Both the position numbers and the translations under genes were made by a program. This document shows positions 9,324-21,000 of a stretch of 64,000 bases of DNA, piece after piece; positions within the stretch are counted from its first letter, which is position 1, and each line of letters starts with the position of its first letter. The DNA is taken from assembly GCA_004764695.1 (NCBI GenBank), contig SMSO01000035.1, positions 1,796,001-1,860,000 of the forward strand. Direction: 5' to 3'. This DNA is from Schizochytrium sp. TIO01. Taxonomy: Eukaryota; Sar; Bigyra; Thraustochytrida; Thraustochytriidae. Under the pieces are notes generated by a model. That model was not told the DNA's origin. It saw only the letters and a list, made by a program, of their open reading frames with translations, and did not search any database.

Positions 9324-10540
9324 GACTGCGTTTTGAGAGTTTACTTATAAGTAAATTAATTGAGTGTTCCTTACTATTCAATTCAACCATTTAATTCCCT
9401 TTTTTCCTACTTTTTTCTACGCATAAATGATTTTCATCGTCAGAATTGACAACACATTTTTCGACAGTAATACAACACAGACAAACTTCAAGACAACCAG
9501 TACGCGACGGGCCGAAGCTGTGGCAGAGGGTTTCCCTACTTGCTAGCCTTGTCCTTGCTCTTGCAATACTAGTATCTATTACTTTATTCTGTGCCCTGGG
9601 GGGTTCTTAATCCAGATCGCTAGAACCCCAACTTTTATTATTCTCTTGTGTAGACAATATTCAGGAGCAGGAGCTTGATCCTTGCTGACGGGAAATCCAG
9701 AGGCAAGCACATGAGAGCCTATGAAGACCCTCGCGACTGTCGCTTTGGGCATGTTGTTGAAGATATTCTTTCGTAACGTGTCGCTTGGCTCTTTGCCGTC
9801 GTCTTCGTCTTCATGGCAGGTAGTTTGTGAATTGCGTTTCCAGTCTGAGGATTTCGCGGTTCCTGCCGCCCCTTTTGCTGGTGCGTGGCGTTGACCACAA
9901 GCCGGTTGTACTAGTTACCCCTCGTTGCCTGAGTGCCTGGTTTTGCACATGCAGCTGAAGTTCAACTTCCTAGGGCCCTGGGAAGCGCGGAGTTCGAGGT
10001 CGAGATGAGCGAGTTGATTGTGATGGGATGGTCTGACATCCAAATGCAACCATCCGAGACTTGCTTCGATGGGCAGCGTCCACAACTTCTGGTTATTATA
10101 AACATGAAGGGTTGCAGCAACCTCCCAGCTTTCTTATTCACACAGAACTTGCAAGGTTGGGCATCAAGCTCAACTTTGCTATGATGGACCTAAGCAAATG
10201 ATCATCGCCAGCTGCTGTCAGTTCTCGACTGTGATTTTTGTAGCTCTGCAGACCACTTTCATACCGCGCTCAGAACATGGAATGAAAGATCTATACCGAA
10301 AAAAACTGCGCTTCTTAGATTGCAATCCTTCGGGTGCCTCGTTATCGGCAAGTGATGGCCATGATGATGGGCTGGCAAAACTGCCAGAGAAGAGCCCGCT
10401 TTAGACAAACAAAGTCAGCGAGGCTTTTAGTGCTCTGGAGAATATCTTTGCTGGCCCTGGTAGGACCCACATAACCGCCGCTAGCACTTTTGGTGCCCTC
10501 TTAAAATGTGTCCCTTCGTAAAAAAGAAAGAAAGAAAAGA
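9324..10540. other. Gene-poor region, no confident gene
   Basis: Short open stretches only. One (about 9655-9776, +) follows a pyrimidine-rich TAG and reads like a terminal exon, but no upstream exon with matching donor was found. Another frame (9933-10184) is open without a good start context. Neither is supported well enough to call. Confidence 0.45.
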
Positions 10541-10545
10541 GAACA

Positions 10546-10634
10546 AAAGCAATGCAATGCAATGCAATGCAATGCAATGCAATGCAATGCAATGCAAAGC
10601 AAAGCAAGCAAAGCAAAGCAAAGCAAAGCAAAGA
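10546..10634. repeat. Compound microsatellite (AATGC)n then (AAAGC)n
   Basis: About nine uninterrupted AATGC units are followed directly by AAAGC units with one AAGC interruption. The apparent ORFs through it are repeat translations and should not be annotated as genes. Confidence 0.9.
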
Positions 10635-10892
10635 TCGCGTCATTTCTTTTTACTGCGCTTTCCTTTCGCTTTAGGAATGGAATTGAAAGCATCAAGTCTG
10701 CAGAACAGGGAGGACTGGCCGATTGGCCGCTTCGGCTCAGCGTGGCGCTGCAGCACCATGGCCGATGGCACGGTCAGTGAAATAAGAAAGGTGTAGGACT
10801 GCCCTTCAACCACAGAACAACGTTCATGATCTTGTAGAGAAGAGTGTTGTAATTCTCCTTTCATTCACTTGTCTACGATCTATAATTGTAGA

Positions 10893-11048
10893 ATGCAACA
10901 GGAGTTTGTTCGTGCAGTGCAACGAGTCATCCGAGCTCCGGATATGATAGGGCATGTTCGCTCATGCATGTCACAGGAAGCTCGACTTGGAATGCAGACT
11001 TTGATGCAATCGATGCAGAGGAGGCATCGAGGCAGAACTTCTTTCTAG
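10893..11048 (+). CDS. Possible 51-aa ORF
   Basis: An ATG frame of 51 codons (starts MQQEFVRAVQRVIRAP), Met/Gln/Arg-rich and amphipathic in places. It has a protein-like composition but no family recognition and no support beyond being open. It could be a small gene, an exon, or chance. Confidence 0.18.
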   Translation: MQQEFVRAVQRVIRAPDMIGHVRSCMSQEARLGMQTLMQSMQRRHRGRTSF

Positions 11049-11167
11049 GCGGTCGAAGTCAGATTGGCGATTGCCTTTCATTCAATTCTTTTCACCAACG
11101 TCGTCGCTCCACGATCCCATGCCTGAACAGGTTTTAGCACAGAGTCATTCTTGGCTTCGAAGTTTCT

Positions 11168-11336
11168 CAGAAGTTGTAAGCGTCGTTTACGAGCTAGAGA
11201 GCAATGGATCGATAAACTTTGGTATCTAAGGAATGGAAAGCACAGCTGCACAGAAGTTGTAATTAATTGTTGTTATGAGCTAGAATGCAATGGATCCAAT
11301 GGCTTTGGTATCTAAGGAATGGAAAGAACAGTTGCG
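11168..11336 (+). repeat. Imperfect tandem duplication, two ~84-bp copies
   Basis: Copy 1 (11168-11250) and copy 2 (11251-11336) both begin CAGAAGTTGTAA and share GAGCTAGA..GCAATGGAT and CTTTGGTATCTAAGGAATGG. They differ by scattered substitutions and a few indels in the first third. This is a local duplication that has had time to diverge. Confidence 0.85.
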
Positions 11337-13026
11337 ATATCATGCATCGCCGTGATCCTCTTAATATAGCGCGATCTTTTCTTTCTTTCATTCTTTCATT
11401 CATTTCTCTTTCCCGCTATTCTTTCTCATTTGGTTTTTGTTTTCTTCCTGCCTGGGCCACTCAGATGATGCTCTTCGCAAGGAACGATGCAGCCCTGAAC
11501 GCCCAGGCGCCGGCCAGCTGAAGATACGCTGCTGCCAATGAGCCATTTACCTTTGGCGAGTGCATCGGCCTCGAAACGATCGCATGCGGTGGTCGCTGCT
11601 GTCGTTTGCTCTGCTTTGTCGATGCATTGTAAACGAATGCCGCGGTTTTCTACAATAAATTAATAAATAAGTTAATAATTGATAATTAATAATTAATTAA
11701 TTAATGCTTTCCTTTTTGTTTTACATTCTATAGTACTAAGAAGTAAGTAAGTCTCAGCAAATAAAAGCTGTTTATTGAAGTTAAACATAATTATAAATAA
11801 ATATAAATAATAAAATAATAAAATAATAAAAAATAAGATCAATCACCTTTTTTGTGGTGTCCTAATTCCTATCGCTGCGCAGAACTTTGCGATCTCAACA
11901 ACACCGAACGAAGGAAGCTCCAAAGCAGCGGCCGCGGCGTTGGCCTTGGCCTTTTGAGGAGTTTGCGGTGACACCGCAGAGGCCGGCGGCTCCCGGGGTC
12001 TCGCTTTGCTAAGTTTGCGCCGGCGAAGAGAGCCTCGCGGAGTGCTGCATCAGCGAGATGGCGCCAAATCCGCGAGAGTGCGAAAGAAGAAATGAGCCGT
12101 CAAGGGACTCACAAATATATATATATGTACGTATCATTTATTGTGAGCGATCCCAATGAGATTGGTCGGACGATGGAGCCGAGACGTTCCGTCTGCTAGA
12201 GGGTGGGTGCGAGAGGCCGTGCATGCCGTGCCGAACGTGAGGCGCTGCGCGGCTGAGAGAGGACGACGCTCTTGCGAGTCCCATTTGATCAGTCAGACCC
12301 GTACTTATGGAGCTCGTTTTGCATCCCTGAAGAATATAACAAAACCAAGAATGATTTAATTAATTACTGAGTTATCTTTTAACTTTAAAAGAAAAAAGAA
12401 GAAAAGAAGCTTCAGAGACCTGGAAAGACTATGAAGAACAGGTAAAAACATCAAACATATGCACTGCTAACGATCGAAACGCGCCAAGAGAGCCAAACGT
12501 AGCCCCATCGTTGCAGTCCCTGAGTTTTTAAAAAACATGATAGCAAAGTTGGACAACCAAGTGGAAAACTAGGCACAATGCACAATACAAATGAGCACAG
12601 GGCTCATTGATGAAGAGACACAAAGCAGCGATGCTTTCATTCAATGAAAAAATAACTTTTATTTTTACTTTAATTTTTTATTTTTTTTCTTCTTCTTCAA
12701 TTTTTAGGCATGGACGTCCGCAGCAAATCCGAGACTTCGTCCTCTTCTTCGTCCTTGCCCAGCGCCTTAGCACCTGCGTGCGAGTGTTGAGGCGAATCAA
12801 GGTGTAGGAGGTCAGCGCAGAGCGTTTCTCGAAGACGAAGGCAGGAGCTAGCTCAATAAAATCAGTTTAGACCTGGTCTGGAGATCAATAGAGATCTCTC
12901 ACCATCATCAACATCAGGACCGCGTTTGCAAAGCCGCTGCACTTCGCTATCATCTTAGCAGCTTAGCTGGGCACAGTCTGATACCCTGGCTACAAGCAAG
13001 TACTCTAACCAGAATCTATACCCCTA
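11337..13026. other. Gene-poor region with AT-rich block and GC-rich island
   Basis: An AT block rich in TTAATTAA and ATAAATA words covers ~11650-11850. A GC-rich island at ~11870-12300 has several frames open on both strands, which is expected of GC-rich sequence and gives no single clear gene. Bases 12650-12700 are a T-rich/TTC tract. The promoter of the MMAA gene should lie in the last few hundred bases. Confidence 0.5.
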
Positions 13027-14319
13027 ATGCTGCGCACACTAGGCCTTCGGGCAGTTGCATCTCGCCCAGTTCTTTGGACTCGACCTTCGTTTCTTGGAGC
13101 ACCTCTGGCATCAATTTCGCGATCCTTAGCCACGGAATCAACTCCTTCTGACGTTAACAATGCTCGAGTTGAAGGCGCTGGAAACGCCAACGTCGTAGAG
13201 GCTGCTCGCGAGGCCAAGCTTGCTGCTCGCGAGGCCATGTCGGAGTCTACTTTGGCACTGGCGAAGGGAGTTCTCGCAGGGAATCGTGTGAGCTTGAGCC
13301 GCGCAATTACCCTGATTGAGTCCTGGAAAGAGTCACACGCACTCCAAGCACAATATCTTCTCGAATACGTACTCAAAGCTCGTCAGGAGTCGTCGGCACT
13401 GTCAGGTGCGGGCTCTGAAATTAAGACAAACGAGGAGTTGGAAACCACGACAGAAACCTCGAGCAAGCCTGTAACCTCTTTTCGCGTGGGAATTTGTGGT
13501 ACACCCGGCAGTGGCAAATCTTCTACAATTGAGTGTCTGGGAACGATGCTTGTTCGCGAGAAAGGTTTACGCGTAGCAGTTTTGGCTGTGGATCCGAGTT
13601 CAGCACGTTCTGGAGGATCAATTCTTGGAGATAAAACCCGCATGCCAGAGCTCTCCAAGGAGGAAGCCGCATATGTTCGCCCGTCTCCTACACGAGGATC
13701 CCTAGGAGGCGTGGCGCAGCACACAAACGATGTCATTCTACTCTGTGAGGCTGCAGGGTTCGACACGGTGCTGGTTGAGAGCGTTGGCCTTGGTCAGAGT
13801 GAAGTGCTTATTGACGAGGTTGTGGATATGACTATCCTGTTAGCATCGCCCGCTGGTGGAGACGAGCTGCAGGGTGTTAAGAAGGGCATCATGGAAATTG
13901 CTGACTTAGTCGTGGTCAACAAGGCTGATGGCGATCTGGAGAAGGCCGCCAGACACGCCGCTACGGATTACATGCACGCATTGCAGCTGATGCGACGCAA
14001 GAGGCCTGCATGGAGACCTCGTGTGAAACTTTGTTCGGCAAAGATGAATAAAGGTATCGATGAGATGTGGGAGGTCGCAGAAAAGTTCAAACGGATTATG
14101 ACGGAGTCCGGGGATCTCCTAGCCAAGCGCAAGACCCAGAACCGTTCCTGGATGTGGAATCAGTTCAATGAACAGCTCATGTTCAAAGCCAAACATGACC
14201 TCGATTTGCACAAACACGCTGATGATCTTGCGGTGGAGCTTGGAAAGGGCTTTGGTACTCCGCGTCAAGCCGCTCGCACGCTTGTCGACGAGTTTTTGAA
14301 GAAATATAACAGCGCTTAA
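13027..14319 (+). CDS. MMAA: Methylmalonyl-CoA mutase-associated GTPase (MMAA/MeaB), mitochondrial
   Basis: 430 residues. Residues 1-35 (MLRTLGLRAVASRPVLWTRP...) are Arg/Leu/Ser-rich with no acids, a typical mitochondrial presequence. The rest is the MeaB/ArgK G3E-type GTPase: P-loop GTPGSGKS at 158-165, DPSSARSGGSILGDKTRM at ~189-206, VESVGLGQSE at ~250-259, and guanine-specificity NKAD at 298-301. A C-terminal helical dimerisation arm completes it. The protein loads and protects adenosylcobalamin-dependent methylmalonyl-CoA mutase, in propionate and odd-chain/branched-chain breakdown, so the organism should use B12. All expected motifs are intact. The ATG chosen is the first one and gives the presequence. 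Confidence 0.95.
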   Translation: MLRTLGLRAVASRPVLWTRPSFLGAPLASISRSLATESTPSDVNNARVEGAGNANVVEAAREAKLAAREAMSESTLALAKGVLAGNRVSLSRAITLIESWKESHALQAQYLLEYVLKARQESSALSGAGSEIKTNEELETTTETSSKPVTSFRVGICGTPGSGKSSTIECLGTMLVREKGLRVAVLAVDPSSARSGGSILGDKTRMPELSKEEAAYVRPSPTRGSLGGVAQHTNDVILLCEAAGFDTVLVESVGLGQSEVLIDEVVDMTILLASPAGGDELQGVKKGIMEIADLVVVNKADGDLEKAARHAATDYMHALQLMRRKRPAWRPRVKLCSAKMNKGIDEMWEVAEKFKRIMTESGDLLAKRKTQNRSWMWNQFNEQLMFKAKHDLDLHKHADDLAVELGKGFGTPRQAARTLVDEFLKKYNSA

Positions 14320-17300
14320 ATGAACCAAGGAAATTATATACAATAATGAGGGCATTCGCATTCAACAGATAGATACAGTAGCTGTTCCACTTCGCTCAAA
14401 AGGATTCAACAGCATTGCAGGTTCCATTTGTATGTATCTGCTACTCAACGCAAGGTCCTCTTTCACTCTCTATATCCTTATGACTGTTCCTATTTATCAG
14501 ACAAATGAATGAACTCATCTAGACCGCTCTAGAATAGAATTCAAACTTCATCCCCTCATTTTCGAGCTTAGACACATACATAGTACTAGGTACCTAGCTT
14601 CATCGCAACACAAAAAAACTCACGTGTATTACAATTCCTATTTCCCTTCTTCATGAATTTAGATCTTGCTTACCTTAGTCGGAGCTTTGTTCAAGCTTAC
14701 ATATTGCACTTCGGACCAGTGAAATTTTCTGTTCGGTTGGTCTTGTTCTATCCTTACGGAATGCCGAGATCTGGCTAGTCGTATTACTTTTCTATCGCAA
14801 GATTGTGTGAAAGCTCGTTCAGTGGAAAATTTGGCTAACCTTGGTTGTGCATGAAAAATAGATAACTATAGAAAATAACGAAGTTGTCCAGCGAAAGACT
14901 ACAGCTAGCACTACAACTTGTAAGGAAGCTGGAATGCTGCACTTGTTCTAATTTTGTAAGTATTCAGGTACTGGCACTCAAAGCTGCAAGCAAGAACCTT
15001 CACAAACATTATCTGAGCCATATAGGCGGACTTTTCTCATTGAATTAAGTTTTTATGAGACAAAATGTGTGTTGAAAGGATTTTCCGGGAAGCTGTAATT
15101 AATGGACAATGATAGTTTCTCAAAGTAACCAACAAAAATCTGACACCATATCCTATATTGGACTGTAATCCTAGACTCTATAGGTAAAAGATAACGTTCA
15201 TGAAGCTAAGGATCCTAATTCTTAATCCTTCCTGTCAGAAATCCTGATTTACACAAGAAACTATGACACAATTTATTTCGTGCTTATCAACTTATGCTTA
15301 CGTGTGAATTGAAGACTCGTCCAGCTAGTTTGAGGTAGAATCTCTCACCCACAGGAATGAGATAAACTCAATTTCTGGCCTTTCCAATTAGTATGAAGAC
15401 GATCTTTTGGCTTACAGTTATGAATATTGAACACTGTGTGTACCAAATTCAACGAGTCAAACAATTCTGAATACTTGGGTACAGAAACATTTGTTTGAAA
15501 TGAAAATCCGCGTCAGCTCTTGCTCAGCATTTGAATTCAAGAGAAGGTCTCAGCGAATAATTCTAGGCACTAGATCATTGCTCGTGATAGCCTGGCTCAT
15601 TGAGTATACTTACGTACATATGCTGCTTCGAAGTGTGTACTGGATACATCGGTTTCACCTCGTAAAATATCTTGCTGTGAGACAATGGAACCCTATATTG
15701 TTGAACACAGTACTTCAAGTATTGCCTATGCATAAGTAAATCAGTATCCCCATAGCACCATCGTGGCGACCTGAATGCTCTCGTTTGGGAGATTGGCTGC
15801 CAAGCGGTGATCATCTCCCACTGCTATCTTTAGATTTCACACACCATTTGGGTTACACACACAAGCTAGCAAGGAGAGTGGTGGAAAAGTATCTCCTAAT
15901 CCCCTTCTATGATAGTGGAGCATAGTGCCAGTGCTACCTCTACGAAGAAGAGCACAGTTTTTGGTATCATTTTCCCCGGCCAATCTTGCAAAGTATCCCT
16001 CTTTGGATTTGGCAGGTCTTAAAGATGCTACCTGAAGAGTAGAATCAAAAGTCAATGTCAAGATTTCATAAACTGCCAATACTACTCTCCATTCAGAGAT
16101 ACTTATTTGCACAACGCTGGTAGGTAGGTAAGTACCTCTAGGTGCACTGAAGTAAAATAACATTTACTCAGACTTCCTAGCTATGCTATCCTGATTTTAT
16201 CACCAAGCCTCGAAAGGTATTCGTACCTACTGTCTTTTTCACAATATCAGCATATATACCTAGGTACTACTCCATTAGTATTCGCATAACGAATCTTCCC
16301 AAATTCGAGATGAACCAAAATACGTGCTAAGGATTTTACGAGCGAAACTATTTTCCCAAACATCGAAAAGTAGTTTTGACTTTACGATTCCCATCTTGGA
16401 CTGCAACTTGGTATAGCGAAATCGAGCATATCATCATGAAGTCAACACTGCGGGTATCCGTACTACCTAACATCACTTCAATCTCAAGTTGTCACTTGGC
16501 AAACGCAGTGCAGAAGGTCTCTCCACACACACACATCCTTACACACGCCCCGGCGAGCGAGTGAGCGAGCGAGCGAAGTCCGAGTTGAGCGGGATCGAGC
16601 GTGCGCTAGTACACACACTTTTCTCTTTCCTTCGACTCTAAGTACTTCGCAAGAAACTTCGATAGACCTTATTCATAAAAAACTATCGCTAGGCGTAGTG
16701 CATGATCTATTGAACAGTCCTCGTCAGCGGCTGCTCGATCTTGCGGTCCGCAGAGTCTTTCTCATCATTGGACAAGGAGTTGGCACGTGCAGGACTTTAA
16801 GATCCATCCATATACTTCTACTTTACAATCCAAAAGATAAACGCGGGGAAACGAGGCGGAGGCTAAACTCTATTTATGGGACTATACTTGGCTTTCTAAA
16901 GTATAAACTCTGCAGTTTACCCCACTTATGCAGATGTTTAGCCTACTTTGTCGCGCTATAACCTACAATACGGCGCATGTGCACGTGCGCGGAAGCGGCG
17001 CGCGCCAATCTCACATATACAAGCAAGCAAGCTTGCTTGCTTTAGCTAGGCTGATCCTGCGCAACCGTTCGACCCAGCTGCTACACAGCTCCACCAGGCA
17101 AACTTTGGCGAGTGCCATGGCTGTGGCAGGAGGCAGAGGCCTGATTTAGATGTGATAATGACAGAAATGGTGGGCTCGCGTAGGCGATAAATAAATTTCA
17201 TGATAATCGTTAATCAAATAAATCTCTCAGTCTCTACGAACAGCGGACTCCTATATATATATATGGCTTACTGCTAGGTGTACACTTTTTGCTTGGAATT

Positions 17301-18021
17301 TCTTCCCTTTTATTCTTCATGAATTTGTTATCTTTTCCGTGCTACAGCTTCTGCAAGAATCCACATGTTGCTGGTATCTATCCCCCTAGATACAACTATT
17401 GCGAGACATGGCATCGGGCATATTGTAGGTGCAGGGATACTAGATCAACAAACAACTCAATCAATGATTCCAGTTTTACGCCGTATAGATTACATACTAT
17501 GGCTGTGATTCTCTTACGGATTGAGGTATTATGGTAAAACGTAGTAGGACTTTAAGTGGCTTCTTCCATAAAAGAACACAATAAAATGTATTTGGAATGT
17601 GGAAATACAAGACTTTCAAGGAGTGCGCGACATTAGTCTGTGCAAAACTTGGAGCAAGCGAGCAAGCAAACATAAAAATCAACTAAATCCCCTCTTCACG
17701 AGACTTACACAGAGCAAAACCCGATCGACTACAATTGCTGCAGGGTTAGCGATCGCCCTACCTGCTCACGGACTATCCTAGGTTGCACAAGTGGGCAGGC
17801 ACATCGACTGTGGCGGGAAAGTAACACACGTGCTGTACTTCTCGTCGCACCGCGAGGCAGAGATATTGTACTGTGAGAACACGTGCCTTACTGACTGTGA
17901 CAGCTTGTATTCATCTTAAAGCTTGCCAACACAAGACCCAGTACTTCGGATTGCTTAGTCCGGAGCACACCTCAATTCTTCTGAAGCTAGCCGAGCATAT
18001 CGTAAACGAACTGCTGCTATA
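14320..18021. other. 3.7-kb region with no confident gene
   Basis: AT-rich, with only short unsupported frames. Visible structure: scattered TAGGTAC/GTACCTA words (near 14590, 16120-16135, 16255), a CA run near 16525, a GAGC/GAGT-type run at ~16550-16577, and a short GC-rich stretch near 16980-17010 next to the AAGCAAGC palindrome. A 73-codon ATG frame at 16928-17149 has a protein-like composition but nothing recognisable. A TATATATATA word lies near 17254. The myosin promoter must be in the right part. Confidence 0.5.
17022..17043. repeat. Perfect palindrome of AAGC units
   Basis: A run of three AAGC units meets its own reverse complement, giving a ~22-bp perfect palindrome around a central AAGCTT. 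It can form a short hairpin. Function unknown. Confidence 0.75.
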
Positions 18022-21000
18022 ATGCCGCGTTTCGAAAAAAGCTCATATGTTTTTGTACCCAGTGATGAGGACTGTTGGGTTGCAGCTCAAGCGGAAACCG
18101 GTTTTGACCCGGGTAAGCCAGGCATGGTAAAGCTCTTGGAGAGCGGACGCCGCCTTAAGCTTTCTGCAGACGAAACCAAAAATGTAACAGAGATGGATGA
18201 GCAGTCTCTTGATGATGTTCCTGATATGGTGTCCTTGAAGAAACTTGACGAGGCTAGTATCCTTCACAACTTGCGAATCAGGTATGCCCAGGATGAGATT
18301 TACACCAAGATTGGTAGTATCCTTGTAGCTATTAACCCCTTCAAGGTACTCACAATTTACAATCCAGAAGTTGTACAGGACTACATTCACCAAAGCGGTG
18401 AAGACATGGCACCTCACGTCTTTGGCATCGCAGATGCTGCCTACCGAAATCTGGTTAGCTTTGGTAAGGACCAAAGTTGCATCGTCTCTGGTGAGTCAGG
18501 TGCAGGTAAAACAGAGACTACAAAGCTCTTCTTGCAATATCTTGGTGAACGCTCCGGTGGATCTGATCGCTCAGCAAATCTTCGCGAGCAGATCTTGGAG
18601 GCCAACCCTCTCATGGAGGCTTTCGGCAACGCAAAGACAATTCGCAACGACAACTCGTCGCGATTCGGTAAGCTCATTCAGGTTCACTTCAACAACCGCC
18701 GTGGTGAAATTGTCGGTGGATCTATTACGCAGTACCTGTTGGAAAAGTCACGTTTGGTACAACAGGCAGAAAATGAGCGCAACTATCACATCTTTTACCA
18801 GCTCTGCGCAGCTGCAAGCAAAGATCCGGTATTGAGTGACCGCCTCAATCTCCAAAGTGCAGACCAGTACTGGTACTTGAATCAAAGCACTGGTAAATCG
18901 AGTGCACAAGTCCCCACCATTAATGACGACAATGACTGGTCGAACACCATTATTGCTATGGACGTCATGGGTGTATCGGAAGATGAACGAAACGATATTT
19001 GCCAAGTTCTCGCTGGTATTTTGAACCTTGGTAACATTAACTTCTCAGGAACAACTGACCGTAGTGCAGTTGAAAACCACGACGTTCTTGAGCTCGCAGC
19101 ATCTCAGCTTGGTGCTGATCCAGATGCTTTAGAAAAGGCCCTGATCATGCGTAACCGTGGAAATGCACGCGAATCTGTTTATAGTGAGCAAAGTGTTGAT
19201 GATGCTCGCGATTCACGCGATGCATTAGCCAAGGCTACCTACAGCTTTCTGTTCGATTGGCTAATTGAACGCATTAACGAATGTTTGTCGGCTCAGCTTG
19301 ATGGTGGTCGTAATCTGAACCCTGAAGAGCACTCTATGGTTGGCGTACTCGATATCTTCGGCTTTGAGTTCTTTGAGCATAACTCATTTGAGCAGCTATG
19401 TATCAACTACTGCAACGAAAAGCTGCAGGGTCACTTTAACGACTTCATTTTTAAATTGGAGCAAGAAGAATACCGCAGAGAGAATCTTGATGTTTCACAG
19501 GTTGAATTTGTTGACAACGGCGAGGTCTTGGCAACTTTAGAAGATAGACAAAACGGTGTTTTTGCTATTTTAGATGAGGAGAACCGTCTTCCGCGCGGAA
19601 CTGATGAGGGATTTCTCACGAAAACCCTCAAACATACGAACAACTTTCTTGTCGCTCCAAAGGCATCTCGAAAGGATAAAACTGCTGCATTTACCTTTAT
19701 TGTAGTCCATTATGCTGGCAATGTAGCCTACGACTCTCGTGGTTTCCTAGAAAAGAACCGCGATTTGCTTTTGCCAGACTTGGCCACTCTTGGCTCGCAA
19801 TCGTCGTTTCCTTTCATGTCAAATCTCTTCAAGCGCGGTCAGCAGCATGTGTCTCAGGGCAAGCGCCGCGGATCGGTAGAGGCTAACCGAAAGACTATTG
19901 GGGCCCAGTTCAAAGAGCAGCTTGGTACTCTCATGAGCCTTCTTAACTCAACCGAACCGCACTATGTGCGTTGTATCAAACCCAACTCTGAAAAAGTTCC
20001 TGATCGGTTTGATGCGCCTCTTTGCTTTGGGCAGCTTCGTTCTGCTGGTCTCCTGGAGGTTTGCCGTATTCGAAAGATTGGCTACCCGGTTCGCAAAACC
20101 TTTACAGAGTTTGTTCGCCGATATTGGCCTCTTGCCTATGGCCAAGCAAACACTTCCAGCTCTCCAGAAGAGCTTGGGGCGATTCTTGAAGAATCAGGCT
20201 TACTCACTCATGGCGAATGGCAAATTGGAACTACAAAGGTTTTCATGCGCAACGCTCAATTTGACACTATCGAAGCTGCACGCGATGCGTCCGTCGCTTC
20301 AAAGGCGATCATTTTGCAAAAAGTTGCTCGTGGATTTATTGCACGCCGCCGCATGGGACGTGTTAAGAGCTTCCGCAACGATCTTGAAAGCGCTATGGCA
20401 ACTCGCAAGGTTGATAAGATCAAAGAGGTCCTCCTCCGGTCGGGTGTCTTGCCTTTTCAAGGCCGTCACCTCAGTTTCGTGAAGGATGCTCGGGAGCTTG
20501 TTCACAGGCTTGAAGAGGAGCAGCACGTTATTGACATGCTCGAAGAAGCTATTGCTAAAAAGGATCGCAGCGCTCTGGAAACGGCCGTTAGCACGGCAAA
20601 GAATATGGGCATTGGCCGTAAGAGTCTTGTTGCACGTGCAGGAAAGACTCTTGAACTTATTGAAAAGCGTAAAGCAGCTTCCGCGGAACTTGTTGCTGCT
20701 GTTGATTCTCGCGACGCTGCAAAACTTGCTGCGGCTATCAAAAATGCAGAAGCGCTAGAGATGCAAGATACTGCAGAGTACCGCGATGCAGCTACTCTTC
20801 AGTCCCAGGTTGATCAGGAGAGTGCTACACTCAATGATTTGCAGCGTGCTGTCAAAAAGAAAGACATTGATGGCATTAAAGCCATTCTTCCTCGTGTTGC
20901 TGAGCTTGGTTTACAAGGTGACGCGCTGGTAGCGGAAGCTCAATCACTTTCTAAGGCTGAAGCCAAGCGTTCTGCTGCGGCTGAGGCTTCTATGCGTATG

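Noticed and set aside
9655-9776. Possible terminal exon after TTATTATTCTCTTGTGTAG, reading ADGKSRGKHMRAYEDPRD
   Set aside because: Acceptor and translation look good, but no upstream exon with a matching donor and phase was found and the sequence upstream is the promoter side of the gene at 9278. Kept only as a note.
10401-10796. Overlapping ORFs through the AATGC/AAAGC repeat on both strands
   Set aside because: Translations are pure repeats (Cys-Asn-Ala-Met, Leu-His-Cys-Ile); no gene.
11870-12360. Open frames on both strands of a GC-rich island
   Set aside because: Several frames on both strands are open at once with no ATG-initiated product of useful length and no motif; expected for GC-rich sequence.
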